Shown: one piece after another, positions 8,559 to 17,695 of the stretch
How the letters are laid out: each line of letters begins with the position of its first letter
How positions within the stretch are numbered: position 1 is the stretch's first letter
NCBI RefSeq assembly: GCF_004310865.1
Contig: NZ_SIXI01000003.1
Span: 372,001 to 436,000 of the forward strand
Reading direction: 5' to 3'
DNA length: 64,000 nucleotides
Origin: Aquabacterium lacunae
GTDB taxonomy: Bacteria > Pseudomonadota > Gammaproteobacteria > Burkholderiales > Burkholderiaceae_C
Program-made: the position numbers and the translations under genes
Notes under the pieces: model-generated
The model's input: only the letters and a program-made list of their open reading frames with translations
What the model was told of the DNA's origin: nothing
Databases searched by the model: none

Positions 8559-9896
8559 TCACAGCCCGATGAGGGCGTAGAAGGTGTTGAAGAAGCTCGA
8601 GAAGAAGCCGATGCCCTGCGAGTTCTGCACCGTGCGGTTCTGTTCGACCACGCGCATGATGGGCTTGCTGGGGTCCAGCAGGTTGTCGGTGAAGGCGCCG
8701 ATGTCCTTGATGCCGGCTTCCTTGATGGCCGTGCCGCTGAAGGTGGCCGTGGTCAGGGTGTGAGACTTCAGGAAATCACGGCCATAGGGCACGTAGTAGC
8801 CGATGTTGGGCTCGGGCTGCATGGCCGTGACCCACTTCTTGACCTCGGGCTGCCACTTGGCCAGCAACAGGGCGTCGCGCTTGCTGCCGGCGGGGGCGGC
8901 GGCGATCTCCGGGTAGAACTTGGTGTACGAGAAGGACGAGTAGATGGCGTCAGCCTGGAAGGTGGCATAGCCGAAACGGTCCTGTGGGAACACGCGGGCC
9001 AGACCGGTGGTCAGGCTGCCCAGGTTCTCGATGGTGCCTGCGGTCGGGAAGGTGGCCAGCATGCGGTTGGCCAGGCCTTCTTCGCCTTCGATGCCCCACT
9101 TGTCACGGATGGTGTTGTGCAGGTGGATCGAGGGCGAGACTTCGGGCGAGTCGCTGCGGTTGACCTGGAAGATGGGGCCCGAATCGGCCAGCATGGCCGA
9201 CTGCTTGGGCTGCACGGCCAGGCGGATCAGGCCGTACATGGACGTGGCACCTGCGCCACCGGCCGAGAAGCCCGTGACCAGCAGCTTGTCCTGCTTGGGC
9301 AGGTGCTTGCCCATCCAGTTGGCAATGGCCTGGCCGTTCATGAAGCCCTTGTGGCGGTAGGTGATGGCCGTCTTCGGGTCGGCGTCGCCGTACACATTGC
9401 TCTTGTTGCCCGAGTGCACGTCACCTGTGCAGTACGGGGCGTAGATGATGTTCCACGACTGGGTCTGCACCTTCTGCAGCGGGTGGTTGCGCGAGGTGAA
9501 GGGCGTCACCCAGCCGTACAGGGCCAGGCCACCACCGGTCATGTAGTTCTCTTTGATGCCGTTGTAGTTGGTGGCCCCCAGCACGCCGTCTTTCTGCTGG
9601 CAGGCGTTCTGCTCCCAGCAGGCGCCGCCGCCTTCGAACATCACGACGGTCTTGGCCTTGTCGGCCGCGGTGGTGGTGCGGTTGATGAAGATGCGGTAGG
9701 GGCTGCCGTTGCCGCACGAGGCACCCGTGGACGCCGGGAACTCGATCATTTCCCACTTGTTGAAGCTGGTGGGCGCCGGGCCCACATTGCCGGTGGTGTC
9801 CGGGGTCCAGGGCTGGGCAGCCTGGGCAGCGGTGGCGACACACGCCAGGGCGATGGCACCCAGGCTGGAACGAACGATGGTTGGCTTGGCGGGCAT
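8559..9896 (-). CDS. secreted pectinacetylesterase/Notum-family hydrolase
   Basis: 445 residues with a signal peptide (cleavage after TAAQA). The fold markers are the early Gly-rich oxyanion segment VVMFEGGGACWEQNAC (about 85-99), the pair YAPYCTGDVHSG, and the nucleophile elbow GFSAGGAGA with Ser211. These define the pectinacetylesterase/Notum group of alpha/beta hydrolases, which remove O-acetyl or other ester groups from polymers or lipidated proteins. Four or more cysteines sit in the N-terminal half, as expected for a disulfide-bonded secreted enzyme. The start at 9896 is supported by GGAGAC upstream and by the signal peptide. The real substrate is unknown; pectin is only the family name. 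It lies 125 bp downstream of another hydrolase gene on the same strand. Confidence 0.78.
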   Translation of the reverse strand: MPAKPTIVRSSLGAIALACVATAAQAAQPWTPDTTGNVGPAPTSFNKWEMIEFPASTGASCGNGSPYRIFINRTTTAADKAKTVVMFEGGGACWEQNACQQKDGVLGATNYNGIKENYMTGGGLALYGWVTPFTSRNHPLQKVQTQSWNIIYAPYCTGDVHSGNKSNVYGDADPKTAITYRHKGFMNGQAIANWMGKHLPKQDKLLVTGFSAGGAGATSMYGLIRLAVQPKQSAMLADSGPIFQVNRSDSPEVSPSIHLHNTIRDKWGIEGEEGLANRMLATFPTAGTIENLGSLTTGLARVFPQDRFGYATFQADAIYSSFSYTKFYPEIAAAPAGSKRDALLLAKWQPEVKKWVTAMQPEPNIGYYVPYGRDFLKSHTLTTATFSGTAIKEAGIKDIGAFTDNLLDPSKPIMRVVEQNRTVQNSQGIGFFSSFFNTFYALIGL

Positions 9897-10021
9897 GGGG
9901 GTCTCCTCGGCACAGTGGTCTGTGAACTTCTTGGCACCGATTTTTCTGCATGCCTGCGCCACAGCCTGTCGGGGATACTCCGCACATGTTCCGTTCAGCG
10001 GAATGCAGCACACCCCCTGCT

Positions 10022-10879
10022 TCAGGGCCCCTCGCCCAACCAGCTCAGGGTTTTCCGCCACAGCGACTCATCAGGAGATGGCCGGAACACCCCGAAATGG
10101 CCCAGGCGCTTGCGCCCCCAGTTGCGCGGCTGTGCCTCCACGATGTCCACGCGGGCACCGTCGTACAGGTTGTACAGCCGGCGAATGCCCTCGGGGCTCA
10201 CCAGTTCGTCGTCCGGCATCAGCAGGGCCGTGATGGGCGTGCGCACCTCGGCATACCGGGCGCGCACGGCCGGCCCCTCGATGCCCAGGTAGTCGGGGTG
10301 CAGGCACCAGCGTCGCCACTGGCGCATGGCACCGGCAGGCAGATCGCCCACCACGCCGATGCGCCGCCCGGGGAAATGCCCGAACAGCGGGGTCAGCACC
10401 GGCACCAGCAGCCACCACAGCAGCGGAGCCCGCGATCGGGTGGGTGGGGCATTCCAGCGCCAGTGGCCATTGCCGCTGGCCACCGTCAGCACGCGATCGA
10501 ACACCCGCGTGCCCTGCCCCAGCCAGCCGAACAGTTGCCCACCCAGGCTGTGGCCGATGTAGCTCAGGGGCAGGCCCGGGTGGCGTTGCTGCAAAGCTTG
10601 CACCGCCGCGGGCAGGTCCAGGCTGGCCCAGTCGGTGATCGAAGCGCGAAAGCCCCGCAGGCGGCGTGGCGCCGAGTCACCCACGCCGCGGAAATCGAAG
10701 GTCAGCACGGCCAGGCCCTGCTGGGCCAGCCAGCGGGCATAGGCCTCGTAAAAGCGCTGGGGCACGCCCATGGCCCCCACCAGCAGCACGGCCCGCACCG
10801 GGTCGACGGCGGGGCGGTAATGCCGCGCAGCCAACCGGTGGTTGTCATGTGTGTCGATCGACAGGTGTTCGATCTTCAC
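10022..10879 (-). CDS. alpha/beta hydrolase, S33/monoacylglycerol-lipase-like
   Basis: 285 residues with an alpha/beta hydrolase core: strand region VRAVLLVGAMGVPQRFY, the FDFRGVGDSA turn, and nucleophile elbow GHSLGG with Ser111. Late acidic and His positions (MPDDELVSP, RLGHFGVF) fit the rest of a triad. The group includes esterases, lipases and serine aminopeptidase-like proteins; many Burkholderiales carry this gene as an uncharacterised hydrolase. It follows the fadA terminator by about 40 bp, so it probably has its own promoter rather than belonging to the fad operon. The start ATG is preceded by AGGAGAC. Confidence 0.8.
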   Translation of the reverse strand: MKIEHLSIDTHDNHRLAARHYRPAVDPVRAVLLVGAMGVPQRFYEAYARWLAQQGLAVLTFDFRGVGDSAPRRLRGFRASITDWASLDLPAAVQALQQRHPGLPLSYIGHSLGGQLFGWLGQGTRVFDRVLTVASGNGHWRWNAPPTRSRAPLLWWLLVPVLTPLFGHFPGRRIGVVGDLPAGAMRQWRRWCLHPDYLGIEGPAVRARYAEVRTPITALLMPDDELVSPEGIRRLYNLYDGARVDIVEAQPRNWGRKRLGHFGVFRPSPDESLWRKTLSWLGEGP

Positions 10880-10921
10880 GGCGTCTCCTGAAGGTGTGGG
10901 TGTGGGCTGGCGCCCGGAAAT

Positions 10922-10954
10922 GAAAACGGCCCGCCCCGTTGCGGGGGCGGGCCG
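10922..10954 (-). terminator. Rho-independent terminator of the fad operon
   Basis: Eleven-bp perfect GC stem (CGGCCCGCCCC / GGGGCGGGCCG) followed on the minus strand by TTTTCA. It lies about 50 bases after the fadA stop and ahead of the hydrolase gene. Confidence 0.88.
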
Positions 10955-11005
10955 TGTGCGGCTCAGGCCGGGTGCGCAGGCATCAGGCCATGTGCCACGT
11001 CAGGC

Positions 11006-12229
11006 TCACAGGCTGTCGACGCGCTCGATGATGCCGGCAGCGCCTTGGCCCGTGCCGATGCACATGGTCACCATGCCGTACTTGCCGCCGGTGCGGCGCA
11101 GGCCGTGCACCACGGTGGCGGCGCGGATGGCACCGGTGGCGCCCAGGGGGTGACCCAGGGCGATGGCACCACCCATCGGGTTGACCTTGGCGCGGTCGAG
11201 CACGTGGCCCTTGGCGTCCAGGTCCTTCAGCACGGCCAGCGACTGGGCGGCGAAAGCTTCGTTCAGCTCGATCCAGTCCAGGTCGGAAGCCTTCAGGCCA
11301 GCGTATTGCAGGGCCAGGGGGATGGCTTCGATCGGGCCGATGCCCATGATCTCAGGCGGCACGCCCTTCACGGCGAAGGCCACGAAACGGGCCAGCGGCT
11401 TGAGGCCGTACTTCTCGCAAGCTTCCTTGGAAGCCAGGATCAGCACGCCAGCGCCGTCGGAGGTTTGCGACGAGTTGCCAGCGGTGACCGAACCCTTGGC
11501 GGCGAACACCGGGCGCAGCTTGGCCAGGCCTTCCACCGAGGTCTCGGGGCGGGCGCCTTCGTCCTTGGTGATGGTCTTCTTGCTGATGGTGACTTCGCCG
11601 GTCTCGAGGTTCGGCGTGCGAACTTCGATCTCGATCGGGGTGGTCTCGGCATCGAAGAAGCCGGCCTGCTGGGCCGCAATGGCGCGACGGTGCGATTCGG
11701 TGGCGAATGCGTCCTGCTCTTCACGGGTCACTTGCCACTTCTCGGCCACCTTCTCGGCGGTCATGCCCATGCCGTAGGCGATGCCCACGTTCTCGTCGAC
11801 GTTGACGATGTCGGGGTGGAACGAGGGCTTGTTGCCGCCCATCGGCACCATCGACATCGACTCGACGCCACCGGCGATCATGACTTCGGCTTCGCCGACG
11901 CGGATGCGGTCAGCGGCCATCGACACGGCGGTGATGCCCGAGGCACAGAAACGGTTGATCGTCACACCGGCGACGGTCTTGGGCAGACCGGCCAGCAGGT
12001 TGGCGATCTTGGCCACGTTCATGCCCTGTTCGCCTTCCGGCATCGCGCAGCCAATGATGGCGTCTTCGATGGCGGCGGGGTCCAGACCTTGCGCCTGCTT
12101 CAGGGCGTTCTGGATGGTGGCCACCAGCAGGGTTTCGGGGCGGGTGTTCTTGAACACGCCGCGGCCCGACTTGCCGATCGGGGTGCGGGTGGCAGCGACG
12201 ATGTAAACGTCACGAAGTTGCTTCGACAT
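11006..12229 (-). CDS. fadA: acetyl-CoA acyltransferase (3-ketoacyl-CoA thiolase)
   Basis: 407-residue thiolase that cleaves 3-ketoacyl-CoA with CoA to acetyl-CoA and a shortened acyl-CoA, the last step of beta-oxidation. All catalytic landmarks are present: acyl-accepting Cys95 in INRFCASG, His360 in ALGHPLGATG, and Cys390 in MCIGTGQG. The N terminus (RDVYIVAATRTPIGK) and length are standard for the degradative class. It is the last gene of the minus-strand unit tetR-fadE-fadN-fadA, 18 bp behind fadN, and is followed by a strong terminator. Together with FadN it probably forms the trifunctional-type beta-oxidation complex of this locus. Confidence 0.95.
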   Translation of the reverse strand: MSKQLRDVYIVAATRTPIGKSGRGVFKNTRPETLLVATIQNALKQAQGLDPAAIEDAIIGCAMPEGEQGMNVAKIANLLAGLPKTVAGVTINRFCASGITAVSMAADRIRVGEAEVMIAGGVESMSMVPMGGNKPSFHPDIVNVDENVGIAYGMGMTAEKVAEKWQVTREEQDAFATESHRRAIAAQQAGFFDAETTPIEIEVRTPNLETGEVTISKKTITKDEGARPETSVEGLAKLRPVFAAKGSVTAGNSSQTSDGAGVLILASKEACEKYGLKPLARFVAFAVKGVPPEIMGIGPIEAIPLALQYAGLKASDLDWIELNEAFAAQSLAVLKDLDAKGHVLDRAKVNPMGGAIALGHPLGATGAIRAATVVHGLRRTGGKYGMVTMCIGTGQGAAGIIERVDSL

Positions 12230-12247
12230 GTTGTGTGCTCCGATCGA

Positions 12248-14647
12248 TCAGTTGCGGACAGGCTTGCCGGTCGACAGCATGCCCATGATGCGCTCTTGCG
12301 TCTTGGGGTTGTCCAGCAGCGAGCAGAAGTGCTTGCGTTCCAGGGCGTGCAGGTATTCCTCGCTCACCAGGGTGCCGTAGTCGACGTCACCGCCGGTCAG
12401 CACATCGGCGATGCACGAGCTGATGTGGTAGTCGTGCTGCGAGATGAAGCCGCCGTCACGCATGTTGATCAGCGAAGACTGCAGGGTGGCCTTGGCGCTG
12501 CGGCCGGCCACGGGGAACAGCTTCTTGGCCGGGGCGCGGTAGCCCGACTCGTACATGGCCTTGACCTGGGCGATGGCCACGTGCAGCAGCTCGTCCTTGT
12601 TGGGCACGATCACGTCGCCGTCGACCAGGTAGCCGAACTTCTTGGCTTCGATGGCCGAGGTGGCGACCTTGGCCATGGCGGCGGCCTGGAAGCCTTCCTT
12701 CATGAAGCCGATCAGGTCACCGCCGGTCTGGCCGGACACACCCTTCGAGGGCTCCAGCTGCTCGGCAGCACGGCGGGCCAGGTAAGCCAGGCCACCGCCG
12801 CCGGGGATCAGGCCCACGCCGACTTCAACCAGACCCACATAGCTTTCCATGGCGGCCACGCGACGCGAAGCGTGCACGGCCAGCTCGCAACCACCACCCA
12901 GGGCCAGGCCGTGCATGGCGGCCACGCTCGGCACGTTGCTGTAGCGCAGGCTCAGCATGAAGTCTTGCAGGGCCTTCTCGAACGGGGCGATGGCCTTGCC
13001 ACCGCCTTGCATGAAGGCGGGCATCATCGATTGCAGGTCAGCACCGGCCGAGAACGGGCCGTCTTGCGACCAGATCACCAGGCCCTTGTAGCCGGCTTCG
13101 GCCAGCTCCAGGCCCTTGGTCAGGCCAGCGGTCACTTCGGCCGAGATGGTGTGCATCTTGGACTTGATCGAGGCGATCACCACCTCGTCGTCCAGCGTCC
13201 ACAGGCGGATGGCGGCGTCTTCGAACAGGGTCTTGCCGGCCACAGCGGCGTCGACAGCACCCGAACCGAACACGTCTTCGCGGAAGAACTGGCGCTTGTA
13301 GACCGGCAGGTCACGTTGCGGCACGTAGGTCTTCTTGGCGGGGCTCCACGAGCCTTCGGCCGTGTGCACGCCTTCGCGGCCGTCGAACACCCAGGCAGGC
13401 AGCGGGGCGCTGCAGATGGCCTTGCCGGCGTCGATGTCGGCCTTCACCCATTCAGCCACTTGCTTCCAGCCGGCTTGTTGCCACAGCTCGAAGGGGCCTT
13501 GCTTCATGCCGTAGCCCCAGCGCAGGGCCAGGTCCACATCGCGGCAGGTGTCGGCAATGCCTTCGACCGTCACGGCGGCGTAGTGGAAGGCGTTGCGCAG
13601 CATGGCCCAGATGAACTGGGCTTGGGGGTTGCTCGACTCACGCAGCAGCTTGACGCGCTCGGCGGCAGGCTTCTTGAGGATGTCGGTCACTTCCTTGTCG
13701 GCCTTGTTGCCGCCAGGGATGTAGTCGCCACTCTTGAGGTCGAACTGGAAAATGGCCTTGCCGTCTTTCTTGTAGAAACCGGCCTTGGTCTTCTGACCGA
13801 AGTTGCCCTTGTCCAGCAGGGCCTGCACGTCGGCAGGCATGGCGAACGCGGCGGCGAACGGGTCGGCAGCGCAACCGGTCTGCAGGGTCTTGATCACGTG
13901 GGCCATCGTGTCGATGCCGACCACGTCGCAGGTGCGGTAGGTGCCCGACGAGGCACGGCCCATCTTCTTGCCGGTCAGGTCGTCGACCACGTCATAGCCC
14001 AGGCCGAAGTTCTTCACTTCGATCATGGTGAACATCAGGCCCGCCACGCCCACGCGGTTGGCGATGAAGTTGGGGCTGTCTTCGCAGCGCACCACGCCCT
14101 TGCCCACGGCGGTGGTCACGAAGGCTTCGAGCTGGTCGACCACGGTGGCGTCGGTGTACTGGGTCGGGATCAGCTCGACCAGGTACATGTAGCGCGGGGG
14201 GTTGAAGAAGTGGATGCCCAGGAAGCGCGAGCGCAGCTGCTCGGGCAGCACGTTGGCCATGGCCGTGATGGACAGGCCCGAGGTGTTGGTGGCCAGGATG
14301 GCCTTGTCGTTCACGAAGGGAGCGATCTTCTTGTACAGATCTTCCTTCCAGTCGAGGCGTTCCGCAATGGCTTCGATGATCAGGTCGCAGCCGCGCAGCT
14401 CTTCCAGGTGCTCTTCGTAGTTGGCTTGCTGGATCAGGGCTGCGTCATCGGTCACGCCCAGGGGCGAGGGCTTGAGCTTCTTCAAACCTTCCACGGCCTT
14501 GGTGACGATGCTGTTCTTGGGACCTTCCTTGGCAGGCAGGTCAAACAGCACGACCGGCACCTTGCAGTTGACCAGATGGGCAGCGATCTGTGCACCCATC
14601 ACGCCGGCGCCGAGCACGGCCACCTTGCGGACATTGAATCGACTCAT
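12248..14647 (-). CDS. fadN: 3-hydroxyacyl-CoA dehydrogenase/enoyl-CoA hydratase, FadN-type
   Basis: 799-residue bifunctional beta-oxidation enzyme. The dehydrogenase comes first: dinucleotide motif VLGAGVMGAQ (residues 11-20), GIHFFNPP and the C-terminal dehydrogenase segment NFIANRVGVAGLMF. The hydratase is at the C terminus, with oxyanion-hole segments FSAGADLQSM and MHGLALGGGCELAV and the Gly-rich stretch VGLIPGGGGLAYLARR. This order, dehydrogenase then hydratase, is that of Bacillus FadN and the reverse of E. coli FadB. It converts trans-2-enoyl-CoA to 3-hydroxyacyl-CoA and oxidises that to 3-ketoacyl-CoA for FadA. It is cotranscribed with fadA (18-bp gap) and with fadE (86 bp upstream). 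Confidence 0.93.
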   Translation of the reverse strand: MSRFNVRKVAVLGAGVMGAQIAAHLVNCKVPVVLFDLPAKEGPKNSIVTKAVEGLKKLKPSPLGVTDDAALIQQANYEEHLEELRGCDLIIEAIAERLDWKEDLYKKIAPFVNDKAILATNTSGLSITAMANVLPEQLRSRFLGIHFFNPPRYMYLVELIPTQYTDATVVDQLEAFVTTAVGKGVVRCEDSPNFIANRVGVAGLMFTMIEVKNFGLGYDVVDDLTGKKMGRASSGTYRTCDVVGIDTMAHVIKTLQTGCAADPFAAAFAMPADVQALLDKGNFGQKTKAGFYKKDGKAIFQFDLKSGDYIPGGNKADKEVTDILKKPAAERVKLLRESSNPQAQFIWAMLRNAFHYAAVTVEGIADTCRDVDLALRWGYGMKQGPFELWQQAGWKQVAEWVKADIDAGKAICSAPLPAWVFDGREGVHTAEGSWSPAKKTYVPQRDLPVYKRQFFREDVFGSGAVDAAVAGKTLFEDAAIRLWTLDDEVVIASIKSKMHTISAEVTAGLTKGLELAEAGYKGLVIWSQDGPFSAGADLQSMMPAFMQGGGKAIAPFEKALQDFMLSLRYSNVPSVAAMHGLALGGGCELAVHASRRVAAMESYVGLVEVGVGLIPGGGGLAYLARRAAEQLEPSKGVSGQTGGDLIGFMKEGFQAAAMAKVATSAIEAKKFGYLVDGDVIVPNKDELLHVAIAQVKAMYESGYRAPAKKLFPVAGRSAKATLQSSLINMRDGGFISQHDYHISSCIADVLTGGDVDYGTLVSEEYLHALERKHFCSLLDNPKTQERIMGMLSTGKPVRN

Positions 14648-14733
14648 GTTCTCTCCTAGCGGAACTCTCTCGAATGGAATGGAGATGGAGCCAGGGGGTG
14701 TGAGGGCCCCCCCCGGCGGTCAAAGCCTGTTGA

Positions 14734-16524
14734 TCAGAACAGGGCTTCTTCCATTTCCATCAGGGGCTTCAGGCCAGCCTTGGCTGTGATCATCATGGTT
14801 TCCACCTGAGGCAGCAGCTTGGCGAAGTAGAAGCGGGTGGTGGCCAGCTTGGCGGCGTAGAACTTGTCGCCAGAGCCTTGCTTCTCCAGCGCGACCTTGG
14901 CCATGCGGGCGAAGAAGTAGGCGTAGACCATGTGGCCCACGACGCGCATGTAGTCGAAAGCAGCAGCGCCGACTTCGTCGGGGTTCTGCATGCCCTTCAT
15001 GCCGATTTCCATGGTGAAGGCCTGCACCTTCTGGCCCAGTTCGGCCAGGGGCTTGGTGAACTCCTGCATGGCTTCGTTGTCGGCGTTTTCCTTGACGAAG
15101 CGGCCGATGATCTTGCCGAACTTGGTCAGCTTGGCGCCGCCGTCGCCCAGCACCTTGCGACCCAGCAGGTCGAGGGCCTGAACGGTGTTGGTGCCTTCGT
15201 AGATCATGTTGATGCGCGAGTCGCGCACGAACTGCTCCATGCCCCACTCGTGGATGAAGCCGTGGCCACCGTAGACCTGCTGGCATTCCACCGTGGCGGT
15301 CAGGGCGTTTTCAGTGATGAAGGCCTTCACGATCGGGGTCAGCAGGGCCACGATGTCGTCCGATTCCTTGCGGACGGCTTCGTCGGGGTGGTTGTGCGAC
15401 TTGTCCAGCTCGACGGCGGTGTAGTACACCAGGGCGCGGGCGCCTTCGGCGTAAGCACGGGCGGTCAGCAGCATGCGGCGCACGTCGGGGTGCACGATGA
15501 TGGGGTCGGCGGCCAGGTCAGGGCGCTTCGGGCCCGACAGGGCACGCATCTGCACGCGGTCCTTGGCGTAGGTCACGGCGTTTTCGTAGGCCACTTGGGT
15601 CAGGCCCAGCGACTGGTTGCCCACGCCCAGGCGGGCGCCGTTCATCATCACGAACATGGCAGGCAGGCCGCGGTGGGGTTGGCCCACCAGGGTGCCCACG
15701 GCTTCGTCCAGCACCATCTGGCAGGTGGCGTTGCCGTGGATGCCCATCTTGTGCTCGAGGCCGCCGCAGTAGATGCCATTGCGCGAACCCAGCGAACCGT
15801 CGGGGTTCACGTTGAACTTGGGCACCAGGAACAGCGAGATGCCCTTGGAGCCAGCGGGGGCGTCGGGCAGACGGGCCAGCACCAGGTGGACGATGTTCTC
15901 GGACATGTCGTGCTCACCCGCCGAGATGAAGATCTTCTGGCCGGTGATCTTGTAGGTGCCGTCGCCCTGCGGCTCGGCCTTGGTGCGCAGCAGGCCCAGG
16001 TCGGTGCCGCAGTGCGGCTCGGTCAGGCACATGGTGCCGGTCCACTCGCCCGAGGTCAGCTTGGGCAGGAACAGCTTCTTTTGCTCGTCGGAACCGTGGG
16101 CTTCCAGGGCGGCGTGTGCACCGTGGCTCAGGCCGGGGTACATGGTCCAGGCCTGGTTGGCCGAGTTGTTCATTTCATAGATGGCCTGGTTGACCAGCTG
16201 GGGCAGGCCCTGGCCGCCCCACTCCGGATCGGCCGACAGGGCCGACCAGCCGTTTTCGATGTACTGCTTGTAGGCTTCCTTGAAGCCGTCGGCAGTCTTG
16301 ACCTCGTGGGTTTCCTTGTTCAGGACGCAGCCTTGCACGTCACCGACCAGGTTCAGCGGGGCCAGCACTTGCGAAGCGAACTTGCCGCCTTCTTCCAGCA
16401 CGGCGTTCACGGTGTCGGCGTCCAGATCGGCGTAGGCGGGGATCTGCTTGAGTTCGTCAACAGCGCCCAGCACTTCGTGGATCACGAATTGCATGTCGCG
16501 CAGGGGCGGGTTGTAAGCGGGCAT
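14734..16524 (-). CDS. fadE: acyl-CoA dehydrogenase, FadE-like (long form with C-terminal extension)
   Basis: 596 residues, longer than the 380-residue classical enzymes, with the Acyl-CoA_dh N-terminal extension and C-terminal domain of the ~600-residue proteobacterial group. Signatures are MCLTEPHCGTDLG, KIFISAGEHDMSENI (flavin and substrate region) and MIYEGTNTVQALDLLGRK near residue 460. It oxidises acyl-CoA to trans-2-enoyl-CoA and passes electrons to ETF. The start at 16524 (MPAYNPPLRD) has AGGAG upstream and matches the paralogue at 25365; the longer frame is unsupported. It is the first enzyme gene of the tetR-fadE-fadN-fadA unit, 75 bp after tetR. Confidence 0.93.
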   Translation of the reverse strand: MPAYNPPLRDMQFVIHEVLGAVDELKQIPAYADLDADTVNAVLEEGGKFASQVLAPLNLVGDVQGCVLNKETHEVKTADGFKEAYKQYIENGWSALSADPEWGGQGLPQLVNQAIYEMNNSANQAWTMYPGLSHGAHAALEAHGSDEQKKLFLPKLTSGEWTGTMCLTEPHCGTDLGLLRTKAEPQGDGTYKITGQKIFISAGEHDMSENIVHLVLARLPDAPAGSKGISLFLVPKFNVNPDGSLGSRNGIYCGGLEHKMGIHGNATCQMVLDEAVGTLVGQPHRGLPAMFVMMNGARLGVGNQSLGLTQVAYENAVTYAKDRVQMRALSGPKRPDLAADPIIVHPDVRRMLLTARAYAEGARALVYYTAVELDKSHNHPDEAVRKESDDIVALLTPIVKAFITENALTATVECQQVYGGHGFIHEWGMEQFVRDSRINMIYEGTNTVQALDLLGRKVLGDGGAKLTKFGKIIGRFVKENADNEAMQEFTKPLAELGQKVQAFTMEIGMKGMQNPDEVGAAAFDYMRVVGHMVYAYFFARMAKVALEKQGSGDKFYAAKLATTRFYFAKLLPQVETMMITAKAGLKPLMEMEEALF

Positions 16525-16599
16525 CGAAAGCTCCTCGTTGGAAAGTTCGCGTGTCCACCATAGGCTCACGCGGGGAAATTCAGGAATCTGCGAAAGGGT

Positions 16600-17328
16600 T
16601 CAAGAGGGTTGCAAGACCCCTGAGGTGGCCAGGGTGACCCCAGCCGATCCAGGCAGCGCTTCAAGCGGCCCCACAGCGTGGTACTGCAGGACGCGGTCAA
16701 AGCCCACACGGGCACGATCCACCGCGCCCGACGAACGCAGGAAGCGTGCGTCATGGTGCAGCGAGAGGATCAAACCATGGATTTCAAAGAGCATCTGCAT
16801 CGAGTCGGTGTCAGGGCGCAGCTGGCCCATGTCGACCGACTGGCGGATGGCGCGGTCAAGCGCGCCATGCCACAGCAGCACCATGCCGGCCAGCGCGTCA
16901 CGCACGGGGCCAGGGCGGTCGTCGAATTCGACGGCACCGCTGATGTAGATGCATCCGGAATCGATTTCGGTGGCCACTTTGGCCACCCACCGGTCGAACA
17001 GGGCGCGCAGACGCGGCAGGCCGCGGGGCTGGCTGATCGCCGGACGGAAGACTTCTTCTTCGAAGCGTTCGTGGTACTCGCGGATCACGGAGATCTGCAG
17101 TTCTTCGCGCGAACCGAAGTGGGCGAACACGCCCGACTTGCTCATGCCGGTGACCTCGGCCAGGGCGCCCAGCGACAGGCCCTCGATGCCCATTTGCGAG
17201 GCCAGGCTCAGCGCGGCGTCGAGGATGGTGGCGCGGGTCTGCTGGCCCTTCTGGGCGGCACCGGCGCGGGCACGCTCACGCCCGCCTTCGCTGGCGTGCT
17301 TGGGATCGTGGTGGGCGGACTGGCTCAC
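16600..17328 (-). CDS. TetR family regulator of the fad operon (FadP/PsrA-like role)
   Basis: 242 residues. The N-terminal helix-turn-helix is clear: RATILDAALSLASQMGIEGLSLGALAEVTGMSKSG followed by VFAHFGSREEL, with a flexible basic leader of about 30 residues before it. The C-terminal ligand domain is of the TetR_C type (FEEEVFRPAISQPRGLPRL..., CIYISGAVEFDDRPGP). The start codon is GTG at 17328. It is the promoter-proximal gene of the fad unit and a candidate operator lies 20 bp before its start, so autoregulation and control of fadE-fadN-fadA by an acyl-CoA or fatty-acid ligand is likely. A TetR-type regulator called FadP is known to control fatty acid degradation in betaproteobacteria; orthology is inference. 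Confidence 0.88.
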   Translation of the reverse strand: MSQSAHHDPKHASEGGRERARAGAAQKGQQTRATILDAALSLASQMGIEGLSLGALAEVTGMSKSGVFAHFGSREELQISVIREYHERFEEEVFRPAISQPRGLPRLRALFDRWVAKVATEIDSGCIYISGAVEFDDRPGPVRDALAGMVLLWHGALDRAIRQSVDMGQLRPDTDSMQMLFEIHGLILSLHHDARFLRSSGAVDRARVGFDRVLQYHAVGPLEALPGSAGVTLATSGVLQPS

Positions 17329-17347
17329 GGCGTTGCGCAGGAAATAA

Positions 17348-17365
17348 AACGAACGGTCGTGCTAT
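17348..17365. promoter_or_regulatory. candidate TetR operator upstream of the fad operon
   Basis: Imperfect palindrome AACGAACGGTCGTGCTAT, matching 12 of 18 positions of the sites at 25248-25281 and keeping the CGAACGnnCG core. It lies 20 bp before the GTG start of tetR, where it could block transcription of the whole tetR-fadE-fadN-fadA unit. Confidence 0.6.
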
Positions 17366-17695
17366 TTTGCAGAAAACTGTGGCGTCTGTGTGAACCCCAA
17401 ACCACTTTTTTTGCACGAATTCCGCGCATCTGCGGGTGAACTCCTTCACATCTCGCACTCTGCAAGCCACACGCCCTGAACACAGCCCGGTGCAAACCCT
17501 GAGCAATGTGCCCCGCTGGCCCCTTTCTGTGTTGCGCTGCGGCACACGACTGGAGGCCGCATGGTTGAGAAAGTCACACAAGCTGGGTATCTTGTGAAGC
17601 AGGACGGTGGCCTGCACGGTGCGGGCCAGCCCCTCGACCCGCACCCGCGGGCCGCAGTGAACGTGTGCGATCGCTTCTTTCGACAAGGAGTTGTG
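17366..17695. other. intergenic region between divergent tetR and HNH genes
   Basis: About 330 bases with no convincing gene. It must hold the promoters of the divergent tetR-fad unit and of the HNH gene. An in-frame extension of the HNH frame back to 17561 lacks a ribosome binding site and is not supported. I see no repeat or RNA structure beyond the operator at 17348. Confidence 0.5.

Noticed and set aside
11045..14659. 1,200-codon open frame antisense to fadA and fadN
   Set aside because: No family features, while fadA and fadN on the other strand have all catalytic motifs.
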